Source: Sphaerosporella brunnea (taxonomy: Eukaryota > Ascomycota > Pezizomycetes > Pezizales > Pyronemataceae). From it: a DNA stretch of 64,000 nt. Shown in pieces: positions 1 to 9,192 of the stretch. The notes beneath the pieces are model-generated. The model saw nothing but the letters and a program-made list of their open reading frames with translations. It had not been told where the DNA came from and ran no database searches. A program made the translations under genes and the position numbers. The first letter of the stretch is position 1, and every line of letters begins with the position of its first letter. The stretch lies in NCBI GenBank assembly GCA_008704415.1, contig VXIS01000215.1, positions 20,316 through 84,315 of the forward strand. The letters are read 5' to 3'.

Positions 1-1186
1 ATGCGGTGGCCATACGCGAGGCTAGGCCGGACCGCATCCGGACTGCAATTTTATCGCCGCCCTGCTCGATGTGTTGAAGAGTTCTGGGGGACTGCTCCGT
101 AACGGCTGCCCAGATCCATGCAGTGCTGGTGCGCAAGGCCAATGACTACCTCCTGGAGGTATGCGGAGCTTGGGAGCAGGCTGTTGGGCAGCATGTGCCT
201 GCCACGGCTTGACCGAAGCCAGTCGGACACTTTCACTCTTCCCGACGCGTCGCAAATCAAAATTGTTGTGAAGGTGTTCCATTAGGGTACTGGTGCGCCA
301 CCGACTTCAAAACGTGGAATCGTTTCCTGCGCACGGCGGCGCCCCCCAATCTGCGTACCATGTCCATCCAGATTTTTGCGCACAGTCTGGCGAGTACCGA
401 GTCGAAATGCAGCTGTTCTCGGTGCGACTGCCCGTTTTTTCGGTGCGGCGCTGGATTCGGCCATTCCGCTTCGTCTGCGTGGCGAGGTCACAGACCCGGT
501 TTTTGCTGCCGGCATCCGTGGCGCGCTGGCAGCCTCTCAAGACCTGCGGCCCTTGCAATTCTGGCGAGCCTGCCGATTCCACATGACGCGGTCAGTTACC
601 GCCTAAGCGGACATTCAAACGATCATGGTAGCCGCTGTTGGTGCTGTCCGTCCATATGCCGCGCCGAGGGTGTCCCGCTTGGCATCATCTGTTTGTGATT
701 CTGCTGATTTTCTGTTTGTATTTTATTATTCGTTGCTTCCTAACTGCGCTGCAGTGGCTTTACCCAGGGCGATGAAAACGCTGCTCGGTGTGGAGGTTTG
801 ACTATTGATAGGTCTCTGCTGTTACGCTGCTAGCGACGGGTTGGTAGGTATAGTTCGTTTTATATGTGGTCTATATAACACACCCGATATTCTCGCAAAT
901 CAAACTGCGCACGCCGCAACTCCCCACCTAGATTTCCGAGGACGGCTTTCGGGGGATATACTGTAGCAGATATTTGTGAGTGTGGCACGTCGGTGCGCTC
1001 GAACTGCAGCTTGTTCATTTTTCTGCAGCGCCTGGAAGCCACCAGCTTAGTGGCAAGACCAGCTGTCGCATCAATGCCCTGCCCTGGCTCGGGTCGATCA
1101 GTTCTACGCCTCCGTCGCTTCATGTATATATCTACCAGAACAATCATCATCAAGCTTTCAACTACCCTGGCCCAGGGTGACGGATA
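1..1186. other. Region without a supported gene
   Basis: Only short overlapping open frames on both strands, none with a recognisable motif or a convincing start. Nothing repeat-like was identified except the MITE fragment that begins at 1187. Confidence 0.5.
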
Positions 1187-1310
1187 CAGTGTTCCTCACG
1201 GGCCGGAGCGGTCTGCAGGTCGGCCTGGACGGTCTGGCATAGTCCAGTCAAGTCCGCGCACTGCAGCGATCCATCCGCGATTGATCCAGGGCTGAAAAAC
1301 CTGGTCCACT
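1187..1310 (+). mobile_element. hAT-type MITE fragment
   Basis: Begins CAGTGTTCCTCACGG, the same terminus as the complete MITE at 5010-5181, followed by the GGTC/GGAC-rich interior typical of this family. The matching right terminus (ending GAGGAACACTG) is not found downstream, so this copy looks truncated on the right. Confidence 0.5.
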
Positions 1311-1323
1311 GGACCAGCCTGCA

Positions 1324-1405
1324 ATCGTTACTCACGTAATATCTATATGCAATGAGCCTGAACGTGCGAGCGGTGCGCATCATGGTGGCCAACATGCGCC
1401 GACGA
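1324..1405 (+). repeat. Dispersed repeat, copy 1 (inverted partner at 12331)
   Basis: About 80 bp, from ATCGTTACTCACGTAATATC through AATGAGCCTGAACGTGCGAG to the CATCATGGTGGCC block, recurs almost unchanged in reverse complement at 12331-12415. It is followed by an A-rich tract here. Identity of the parent element is unknown. Confidence 0.75.
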
Positions 1406-1735
1406 AAAAAAAAAAAAACTCTGTATCTTTGCCGCGTGACTGGGTCGAATAAAAACTCTAATGTCATCAAACTGTAAGTCACTCACTACGTGCCGGATGG
1501 GAGCCTGAGCACCGGGATGGGGTCATCAGCGCGAGCCATGCTGAGATGACAGAGCTTTAGAAGATGCTAAATGCGCTCTGCATCCAGCAACTCAATGGGG
1601 GCACGGCTGAATAGCCTGAGCGTGAGGCATAAACGAGTTTTGGAGCGCGCGGAGGATACATTAACGCGGGCGGTTTTGTATATAAAATCCTTATGTGATA
1701 CATTACTCCGTTGGATGTATCCAGTCGACTGGATC

Positions 1736-1868
1736 GCTAGCAGGCGGTCCAGTCCATACCTCCCGAAAGGACTGCTGGTCCCGGGCAATCTCTCGGACTG
1801 CACTGCATGATGTGGTCCAGGTCCGGTCCGCGCTCAGGACTGGTCGGACTGGACTATGAGGAACACTG
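1736..1868 (-). mobile_element. hAT-type MITE copy, left end unclear
   Basis: The right end reads ATGAGGAACACTG, the reverse complement of the CAGTGTTCCTCA terminus seen at 1187 and 5010. The interior has the same repeated GGTCCAGTCC/GGACTGG blocks. A left terminus and a target-site duplication were not found, so the left boundary is approximate. Confidence 0.5.
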
Positions 1869-2100
1869 CCTCCAATACCAACATATGTAGATAACTCATA
1901 CATGAAAGCACTCAACAACGTTCACGCAGCGGTTTGATCACTGTCACAGCACACATACACAGACGGCTCACAAATCAGATTATATAAGCGTTTTAATGTA
2001 AAAAACCAAGTAGTCTTCCACAGTTCCTTCACCGGATCCGTGCAGTTGGCTATTGCATAGCATACGCCAGCTATTGTGTTAGTCTCGTAGACCGTAGGTC

Positions 2101-3804
2101 TTAATTGATGGCCGTCCAGGCCACGGTAGCCGCAGCGGCCCAGACTCCCGCAAAGGCAACGTCAAAGAGGAAAGCGGCGGCACGCTGGCGCATGGTGGTA
2201 GCCTCAACACTGTTGCTGGTGGCGGGTGAGGTGCGTGGAAACGCACCGGGCAGAGTGGCGGTGGGTCGAGCACGTCTCGCAGCCAGCTCGCACTGTTTCT
2301 CCACCCTTGCGCGTGCCTTGGCTTTCCTGTCCCACTCCGCACGTCTGTGAGCCTCCTCAAGCTGCAGTCGGGGAACCAGCTTAGCCCACCGCGCTGTCGC
2401 AGCCTTCTGTGCCTTCTCTACCTGCCTTGCAAGTGCTTCCTGGGCCGCTTTCTGTCTTCGGTCGTGTTCGGCCTGCATGAATCTCTCGGCTTCCTCATGC
2501 GCCTCCTGCTGAATCCGAGCCTCCTCCAACCACCTCTTCTTTTCGTTGAATTTACGCGTGGCTTCCATCCTTGCGCGGGCTGCAGCTTTCTTGCGTCGCG
2601 TCTCCTCTGGGTTGGCAGCCTCGGCGGCCTGACGATCGTGCAGCTCCTGGATTCTTTGCGCTGCGAGCGCGTTGCGCAGGGGGTCGAATGTGCGATTGTA
2701 AATCATGGGTGTCGGGTATCGCGGTACAGCTGGTGCGACTGGTGTGAGGAGACCGGCGGCTGCCTGCTGTGCCCGGGCGCGTCGATGTGCTTGCTCGGAT
2801 AAGCGCGCTAGTTCCAGTCGTCGGCGCTTCTCTTCAACCCTCCGTACGCGTTCAGCCCAGAGAGCTTCTTTCGCCTTCTGCTCCTCCTCCCTCCGGCGCC
2901 GATCTTGATCAGCCCTGCAAGCTGCTTCTTGTCTTGCCGCTTCCTCCGCCCTCCGCGATTGCTCTGCCTGGTGGGCTTCCGCCAGTCGGAGGCGGGCTGC
3001 GCGAGCTCTGCGAGGATCCTCGGCGCTGCGAGCTTTCTGAGCGAGCTGCGCTCTCTCCAGTCGGCGACGAGCATCTGCAGCCCTCCGAGACTCCGCGGCC
3101 CTGCGGGCTTCTTCAGCCCTCTTGGCTTCCGGCGGAAGGGGGCGATCTTCGTCTTCTCTCGATGGTTGTGAAGCCTGGCGCTCTTCGTCGTCGCTGGCTG
3201 CTTGTTCAGCCCGGCGATCTTGCTCAGCATTCAGAGCTTCTTTAGCCTCCGGCGTGGCCTCTTCGCCCCGAAGTTGGTCAACGCACGAAGCTTCTTCAGC
3301 CTGGGGTTGATCTTGCTCGGTCCTCTGAGCTTCTTCTTCTTGCATCAACACTCGACCTATGTGCCGAGCTTCTTCAACTTCCAGTGTTTCCTGCAGTTTC
3401 TGGCGATCCTCTTCTTCCCTCTGCGCTTCTTCTGCTTTTTGCGCTTCTTCCAATCGGCCGTGATATTCAGCCGTATGAGCTTCCTCGTCATTGTGTGTTC
3501 CCACCAGTTTGCCGTCAGCCACCTCGGCCTTCTTCGCTTCTTCGACCATATGAGTTTCCTCGTGATTTCGTGTTCCCTCCAGTTTGCCGTCAACCACCTC
3601 AGCGTTCTTCGCTTCTCCAACGCTATGCGCTTCCTGCGCCTCTTTCAAGCTGCGGATATTTTCCTGTGCTCGAGCCTTTTCCAGCCGCCGGTCAGCCAGC
3701 TGTCCACGGGGTTGGTGAAGAGTTTCCTGTTCCAGGTTCCGTACCTCGTGTTCTTTCTGAGCTATTATAGCAGCTTCGCGGTCCTGCTGCGCGCGTGTAC
3801 TCAT
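2101..3804 (-). CDS. Charged Ala/Glu/Arg-rich coiled-coil protein with C-terminal hydrophobic segment
   Basis: A 567-residue open frame. I take ATG at 3804 (protein begins MSTRAQQDREAAIIAQ) because the frame upstream of it has no ATG. Almost the whole chain is made of EEA/RRAEEARR-type heptad-like segments that predict a long coiled coil. Two copies of a roughly 30-residue unit (EEAKKAEVADGKL followed by HNDEEAH or NHEETH) lie near residues 60-145. A proline-rich break near residues 365-400 (PVAPAVPRYPTPMIYN) separates two coiled-coil halves. The last 25 residues (FLFDVAFAGVWAAAATVAW) are hydrophobic and could be a tail anchor. No catalytic motif is present. Trichohyalin-like composition is common in fungal hypothetical proteins, so function cannot be inferred. 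An intron cannot be excluded, but the unbroken length argues that it is real. Confidence 0.6.
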   Translation of the reverse strand: MSTRAQQDREAAIIAQKEHEVRNLEQETLHQPRGQLADRRLEKARAQENIRSLKEAQEAHSVGEAKNAEVVDGKLEGTRNHEETHMVEEAKKAEVADGKLVGTHNDEEAHTAEYHGRLEEAQKAEEAQREEEDRQKLQETLEVEEARHIGRVLMQEEEAQRTEQDQPQAEEASCVDQLRGEEATPEAKEALNAEQDRRAEQAASDDEERQASQPSREDEDRPLPPEAKRAEEARRAAESRRAADARRRLERAQLAQKARSAEDPRRARAARLRLAEAHQAEQSRRAEEAARQEAACRADQDRRRREEEQKAKEALWAERVRRVEEKRRRLELARLSEQAHRRARAQQAAAGLLTPVAPAVPRYPTPMIYNRTFDPLRNALAAQRIQELHDRQAAEAANPEETRRKKAAARARMEATRKFNEKKRWLEEARIQQEAHEEAERFMQAEHDRRQKAAQEALARQVEKAQKAATARWAKLVPRLQLEEAHRRAEWDRKAKARARVEKQCELAARRARPTATLPGAFPRTSPATSNSVEATTMRQRAAAFLFDVAFAGVWAAAATVAWTAIN

Positions 3805-3910
3805 TGTGGCGGTAAAAATCGTGTTTGTGGATGGGTGTTGTCGCTTGATCAAGTGGTGTCTGGGTCTTCAGTCGTGGTGTTGGGGTTGGCGATGTGGTAG
3901 CGGGGAGTGG

Positions 3911-4210
3911 GCAAGATTGGGAGGGGGAGGGGCAGATTGGGAGGGTGAGATCCAATGGCGCCGCCGGTCTCGGTACGTCATTGAATGGCACCTTGAGCAG
4001 CTGTAGCTGTAGCCATTGATCCTGAAGTGGCGCAACGCAGTGTTGCGATATTTAGCCGCCAACGCTGTAGCCGCAGCATCGGGATCTGATTACAAGTGGC
4101 CGGCTTTCCAACTGTGTATATACACCACGCCTGATTTTCATGAACATGGAGAAATCTACCCGGACAAGGTCCTACATATATATCGCCTGTGGTTCCAAAC
4201 GGAAAGCCTA
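3911..4210 (+). repeat. Direct repeat, copy 1 (partner 4826-5300)
   Basis: Runs from GATTGGGAGGGGGAG through AGCCATTGATCCTGAAG, GATATTTAGCCGCCAACGCT and GATCTGATTACAAGTGGCCG to the GAACATGGAGAAATCTACCC block. The same order of blocks recurs at 4826-5300. This copy is the empty-site version (TGTATATACACCACGC) of the MITE insertion found in copy 2. Confidence 0.75.
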
Positions 4211-4214
4211 CGGA

Positions 4215-4541
4215 CTATCCTACCAAGACCAAATTTTCGAGGAGCTTCACGCGTGGATGGTGAGGCAACAAGATTACGCCAGCGTTCAAGGGATGGTAGG
4301 TAGTCTCTGCGGGCTGGAGATTTTGTTCCGATGCAGACAAGTATTGATGCAGTTGAGTCGTCAGCACGGATGTACGGTCAACCGACTTAATCATAGAAGC
4401 GGACCTCTGAAAGGTGAACACGAAGCGATGAGGACCGTTCACCACTGCAACCACCAACCCGAGCGTGATCCCTTTCTCTACCGAGAAAATTCTGCATTCC
4501 ACGCGAGAAATGCGCTTGCACTGGAGCAGGCCAGCAGACAT
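4215..4541 (-). CDS. Possible short protein, unrecognised
   Basis: A 108-residue frame from ATG at 4541. Its composition is balanced, with a hydrophobic stretch (TLGLVVAVVNGPHRFVF) and a C-terminal segment HPRVKLLENLVLVG. A frame of 160 residues overlaps it on the other strand (4140-4622). I cannot decide which, if either, is real. The minus frame has the more protein-like distribution of hydrophobic residues. No family recognised. Confidence 0.25.
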   Translation of the reverse strand: MSAGLLQCKRISRVECRIFSVEKGITLGLVVAVVNGPHRFVFTFQRSASMIKSVDRTSVLTTQLHQYLSASEQNLQPAETTYHPLNAGVILLPHHPRVKLLENLVLVG

Positions 4542-4825
4542 CGTGCAACAAAGACCTCATCATACCGTAACCGCGTCTTCAAAAGCAACAAAATCGGAAT
4601 TTTACAACTTTGGATACGATAGATATAGCGAATGATAAATTCACTGGTCAAAGCGGGGGTTCTATGTGCGTATATACTCTGCTCGCTGCTGGTTTAATTG
4701 AGCCATCGCAGAGAGGGAGAAAAAAAAACAAAAAATGTGAAATTGAACTCTGCGTCGCGCGTGCGGCGTATGGCTGCGCGGTAAATGTCTTGGCAGGATA
4801 GGCAACAGGATAAGTCCGGAGACTT

Positions 4826-5300
4826 TCCGGATTGGGAGGGGGAGAGCTGGTGATGATCCAATGGCGCTATAGCCGTTGATCCTGAAGCTGCGCGACCAAG
4901 CGTGAACGCAGTGCTGTAATATTTAACCGCCAACGCTACATCCGCAGCGTCTGCTGGTTTTTTGTTGGGATCTGATTACAAGTGGCCGACTTTCCGACTG
5001 TGTATATACCAGTGCTCCTCACGGTCCGTCTAAGACTGCAGTCCAGTTCTCACTCCAGGCGGTCCGAACCGTGATGCGCAAACGGCTGGCAGTCATGGTC
5101 CTGACTTACGAGTGAACCGTCACCTGCGATCCAGTCCAGTCTGGAGGGGGGACTGGAGCAGACGGACCGTGAGGAGCGCTGGTATATACTGCACCAAAAA
5201 ACCATTTCATTTCATTTGCGAGGTACACCACGCGTGATGTTGATGAACATGGAATAATCTACTCGGACTAGGTCCTAAATATATAACACCTCTGGTTCCA
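4826..5300 (+). repeat. Direct repeat, copy 2, carrying a MITE insertion
   Basis: Diverged second copy of 3911-4210 with the same block order. It is about 170 bp longer mainly because the MITE at 5010-5181 sits inside it, plus a short extra stretch (about 5190-5223) before the shared GGTACACCACGCGTGATG block. Confidence 0.75.
5010..5181 (+). mobile_element. Complete hAT-type MITE with 8-bp target duplication
   Basis: 172 bp bounded by near-perfect terminal inverted repeats, CAGTGCTCCTCACGGTCCGT at the left and its complement ending GTGAGGAGCGCTG at the right. It is flanked by GTATATAC at 5002-5009 and GTATATAC at 5182-5189. The paralogous segment at 3911-4210 shows the unoccupied site. An 8-bp duplication and CAGTG termini fit the hAT superfamily. 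There is no coding capacity, so it would depend on a transposase elsewhere; the hAT at 7384 has different termini. Confidence 0.85.
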
Positions 5301-5760
5301 GACTTATCTTGTCAGTAGCCGAGAATATGGTAGTGAAGAGAGGAACACCATTTCCGCCACCACCGTCTGCCAACAACACCGAATCGTCACTGCACTCTAG
5401 ATGCGATTTGATATGATGGAGTGACTGGTGTTGTGACCGCGTGAAGCAGGCAGTCCAAAGAGTTCAAGTTCATACGGCCAAGATGAACCAAAAAGCGCCG
5501 CGATCGAGTGAATATGTGCCATCGTCTTATATATCAGACCTTCGGGAGAGGAGTGGAGGTGGTGATTTTGGCATTGTTCGATCGCCTTCCAACCCCCTCC
5601 CACATAACACTCTGGTCCCTACCCAGCGCATGGCCTCGTGGGGTCGCCAAACCTAAGCGCACAATCCATCCCGCAGCTCATTCGCTCGCAGACCTCAATC
5701 CGTCCCACACCCCATTGAGCGTACCACACCTTCCTTCACGACACGCTGAACAACGCCTTG
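5301..5760 (+). promoter_or_regulatory. Upstream region of the 5761 gene
   Basis: No gene is supported here. The last 130 bp before the ATG are pyrimidine-rich (CCCACACCCC, CACACCTTCCTTCACG), the usual look of a fungal 5-prime leader, and an isolated TATATA lies near 5527. Transcription start cannot be placed. Confidence 0.3.
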
Positions 5761-7017
5761 ATGGACGGTTCACCGCCGCCACCTCGCAAAAGCCTCTACC
5801 TAGAGCGTGACCGAATGTGCGAGCTGCTCGGGATTGCCCGCGGTAGCCGGAACGGGATGGCACGCCTGCGGCAACGAATCAGCCAGCTCTGCCGCCAGCT
5901 TGGCAGTCCGCTGGACCGCAGCTACACCGAGTGGGACGAACCGGAGATGGGTCGACTGGTGCACGACGTCACGGCGGCCTTGAACAAGGATCGCGTGAAG
6001 GCCGGGGGAACGCATGTGCTCCCCGAGGAAGCGGTCGATGCTGTGATTCATCGGATGTGTTTGGATAATGTGCGAAGGGTACGGGCGGAGAGAAAAAGGA
6101 AGAGTTCTTCATCGAAGGTGAGTGCGGACTACGTGTCAGCGATGGCAAAGCTGATTGAGGAGCAGAAGCCGAGGGATAGCCCGGATAGTGACGGCGATGA
6201 CGACTCAGCAACCAAAGAACCAGCGTCGGCGAATGCGCATCTACCAGGGGGGAGTGCCGCGATTACTGCCCTGCCGGACGCGCTCCCGGCGGAACATATG
6301 GCACGGCCGGCTGCGGACACATCGCCGCGGATAATCGAGGCGAAAGAGTCGCCGTCCCGCGTCGATCCGACACCCAAGCACGCAGTTCCCGAACTTGGCA
6401 GCGCCGACACTTCTCCCTCACACCTGGGCAGACCTACGGAGCCCATCACTGGGACTATCACGAACCTTCACCCGCTGCTCCCCGCCGACATCACATTGGC
6501 AATACCGCGCAACGCGTCCTTGTTCTGCGTAGCTGCAAATCTCGCGTCATTCTTAGGACCCCCGCCGGAGCGCAGTCGATTGCTGGCTGAGGTGTCCAAC
6601 GGAGATGACAGGTCAAACCGGTATGCGGTTTTGCTTGAGAGCGAGGCACAGTGGAGAGCCTTGGCCGATGATCGGAAGGTGACGATGCTGCGATTTCTGT
6701 ATATCCGCGACTACCCACCGCCCACCGCCCACCAATCTCCCTCCGCGGTCGGACACATCACAGTCACGGTCTTGAACCCGACGACCTCCACTGACATTAC
6801 ATGCCAGTTACCACGCCACTGCTCCTGGCTCTACCTATCTGGAAAGTTCGTGTCATCGTTGGGACACCCACCGGCCGAAAGTCAATTGGTGGCTGAGGTT
6901 GTCAACGGGGAGGAGGTGTCAAAGGAGAATGATGTGTTGCTCACGAGCGAGGCAGGGTGGAGAGCATTGGCCGACGATCGGAAGGTGACAATGCTGCGTT
7001 TTCGGTATTTGAAGTAG
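5761..7017 (+). CDS. Protein with an N-terminal helical domain and two tandem C-terminal domains, function unknown
   Basis: 418 residues from ATG at 5761. Residues about 15-115 form a helix-rich domain (CELLGIARGS, LCRQLGSPLDR, EWDEPEMGRLVHDV) that ends in a basic KRKSSSSK patch. It resembles the N-terminal part of the small gene at 56983. A Ser/Pro/Asp-rich linker follows. Residues about 231-318 and 331-418 are two copies of one 85-88 residue domain. Each starts with a beta-like I-x-V/N-L stretch, has LPRxxS or IPRNAS, then LxAEVxNGxE, and ends in WRALADDRKVTMLRF. The W..L..D.....LRF ending is reminiscent of ubiquitin-like/PB1 folds, but that is a guess from pattern only. An in-frame 48-bp stretch starting GTGAGT at 6118 could be an alternative intron; reading through it is equally sensible. 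Followed by a run of G at 7030-7047. Confidence 0.7.
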   Translation: MDGSPPPPRKSLYLERDRMCELLGIARGSRNGMARLRQRISQLCRQLGSPLDRSYTEWDEPEMGRLVHDVTAALNKDRVKAGGTHVLPEEAVDAVIHRMCLDNVRRVRAERKRKSSSSKVSADYVSAMAKLIEEQKPRDSPDSDGDDDSATKEPASANAHLPGGSAAITALPDALPAEHMARPAADTSPRIIEAKESPSRVDPTPKHAVPELGSADTSPSHLGRPTEPITGTITNLHPLLPADITLAIPRNASLFCVAANLASFLGPPPERSRLLAEVSNGDDRSNRYAVLLESEAQWRALADDRKVTMLRFLYIRDYPPPTAHQSPSAVGHITVTVLNPTTSTDITCQLPRHCSWLYLSGKFVSSLGHPPAESQLVAEVVNGEEVSKENDVLLTSEAGWRALADDRKVTMLRFRYLK

Positions 7018-7147
7018 TTTGGGCGGGGAGGTGGGGGGGGGGGGGGGAGCATTTATGGTATTCTGACCACCAGATATTGAACTTCATGGTTCAAGCCTGC
7101 GTGTGTCAATTGCAAGAACGATTTGGTCGAGTTATAGTCTTATATAT

Positions 7148-7292
7148 GGTCGACGATTGCCTTGCTACCCTCTCATCTCACCTGTGCTCGACGCTTCCCT
7201 CTTACACGTATATAGTCGACGCTTACCTTGCTGCGCTCTCATTTTACATCTGGTCAACGGTTCTCTCCTACATGTGGTCGACGCTTTGGTTA
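7148..7292 (+). repeat. Imperfect tandem repeat of about 65 bp
   Basis: The unit GTCGACG-TT-CCTTGCT-C-CTCTCAT, followed by a second GTCGACGCTT-like or GTCAACGGTT block, occurs twice, with a third partial start at about 7280. It lies between the gene ending at 7017 and the hAT element. There is no coding sense. Confidence 0.55.
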
Positions 7293-8212
7293 CCAGATGC
7301 TAGCGGCGCGTTGGGGCGTGATCATCACTACCCATGCCGCAGCATGTCGGAGGTCTCATTGTGCAGCGGCGGTATGCTCACGATAGTGATGGACATAAGC
7401 CGAGCCGCCTCGAGCCAAGAGCTCGAGCCTTTTGTTGTCGCTAGCCGGCGGGGCGAAGCTGAAAAGCGCTGGTTGATCGAGAACATTCCGTGGAATTCCA
7501 TCAGTGCGAACCCCAAGTAGCCTCCACCACCGCGCGTTCTCAAATACACTCAATACGATCTCGCCGTTACCATACCCAACACAACCCCCATCGCGCACCA
7601 GATCCCGGAGGCGCGTCGTCTGCTGCCTATGAAATTCAAGCGCTATATAAGAGGATCAGCAGGAAGTGGGGTAAGTTCCTGTTCTGTTTGTTGCAGTGAA
7701 CCGAGTATGGGGTTTACCAGATATGCACCACAGAGCTGCCGGAGTGCGAACCTTCAGTGGGCTGAAAGATTCTAATTTTGATGCCTTCCTTTACAAGCGC
7801 CGCATTATCTTTCGAGAGATTGTGGGGACGGGGGCTCCCACTGCTTTAGCGGTTGAAGTTGAGACCAACCTGACCGCAACTTGCGGGCTGCAAAGAGGCG
7901 AAGAACAAAAGCTACTAGCCGCGGCAGTACATCAAACGGAGGCTCGAATGAGCATGAAAAACACATCGTGCGGTGCTGTCACCTGGGGACCATACAACGC
8001 AGATTACGCCACCACGAGGGCCTGAAAACGACATGTGGAGATCCACTACCCCCGGGATCCCAGCGGAGGAGACAGTGGACAAGGAGCTGATTGCTGAACT
8101 GCGGAAAAATTCCCAGCAGACTTCAACACGCTGGACCAAAGCTGGTGAGGTGGCAGCAACAGGGCGATTGTTTGGGGAATCCTTCAACCCAGAAGTTTAG
8201 CGTTGCCTGTTA

Positions 8213-9192
8213 TGGTGCCGGCAGCCTTAAACAGTGACAAAGCAGGGGGGGTTTTGAAACACTGGTTACCCGGCTGCAATCGAGCGAGTGATTGTCAATG
8301 CGCACCCGCCTCGCCATATAGGCACGCCTCAATACACTGGGAACACTACTCCTCCCTGAAAAACCTGAAGTCGCGTTCTAGAAATGGCAAGACCCCACAC
8401 ACAAACCGCATCCAGAATCACCATATGGAGAAGAAGAAAGCGCGCTGAGGCGCAAGCTGCTGCTGCTGAATCTGCGCAAGCTGCTCCTGAGGCGACGGCC
8501 GATAAAGAACCTGAACCAACCAGGGAGACAACATTCCAAAGGATGAAAAGAAGGCGGGCAGAGCTGGCAGTGGAAATTGAGCAAGCACGGGCAGCCTGGC
8601 CTAGGACAAAACGGAGCCCAAATAGCGCAGAAGTTACCGAAATACTGCTTACCGATGCAATTGCGGATATTAAAAAGGTGTTGCGACGGGACAAACGTTA
8701 CCTGAGGAGGGGAGGGCAGGATTTAAGACAACAAAAAACGAAGCTTGAAGAGGAGATCCGAAAGCGCGGCCACATTTGCATTTCCCTACCCAAATTTCAC
8801 CCTGAAATTAGTCCCATTGAGTACTACTGGGGGACGACAAAGGTGGTCACAAGGAAGAACTGTGAGTGCGCTTCGCAAAACAGTCCCTCAGGGTTTGAAG
8901 GCGGCGCGCCTCAGCAGATACTACGCTACTTTGAAAACGTTGAGCATATTCTGGACGCCTACTCTGCTGGAGATGTTTATGGAACCCAGGAATTTGCCGA
9001 GAAGGTGTACAAAAGTCACCGCAAAGTCACAAAATCACCTTAAATACCAGCATTCGGGGTTGGCTCCGGCCGTTGATTGTACCGCGCACCACTCATCATG
9101 GAATATCAATCGCTCGATCACAGCCGGGTAGCCGGTGTTCCAAAACCCCCCCCCCCCCCCTGCTTGGTCACTGTTTAAGGCTTCCGGCACCA
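8213..9192 (+). mobile_element. Nested Tc1/mariner-like element with TA target duplication
   Basis: 980 bp inside the hAT transposase. Inverted termini of about 85 bp begin TGGTGCCGG-AGCCTTAAACA. A homopolymer run (G at the left, C at the right) lies about 30 bp in. TA at 8211-8212 and 9193-9194 is the target duplication, and the hAT frame reads continuously when the insert and one TA are removed. It carries one open frame with only part of a DDE transposase, so it looks internally deleted and non-autonomous. Confidence 0.9.
8384..9043 (+). CDS. Internally deleted DDE transposase of a Tc1/mariner-like element
   Basis: 219 residues from ATG at 8384, uninterrupted. The N-terminal 130 residues are basic and helix-rich (ITIWRRRKRAEAQ, RDKRYLRRGGQDLRQQ). 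Residues about 130-215 match the C-terminal end of fungal DDE transposases: FLPKFHPE-like ICISLPKFHPEISPIEYYWG, where the E of PIEYYWG is in the position of the third catalytic acid, then a terminal helical region ending EFAEKVYKSHRKV. The central part with the first two catalytic aspartates is missing, since the whole open frame is far shorter than a full transposase of 350-400 residues. The frame is intact but cannot encode an active enzyme. Confidence 0.75.
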   Translation: MARPHTQTASRITIWRRRKRAEAQAAAAESAQAAPEATADKEPEPTRETTFQRMKRRRAELAVEIEQARAAWPRTKRSPNSAEVTEILLTDAIADIKKVLRRDKRYLRRGGQDLRQQKTKLEEEIRKRGHICISLPKFHPEISPIEYYWGTTKVVTRKNCECASQNSPSGFEGGAPQQILRYFENVEHILDAYSAGDVYGTQEFAEKVYKSHRKVTKSP

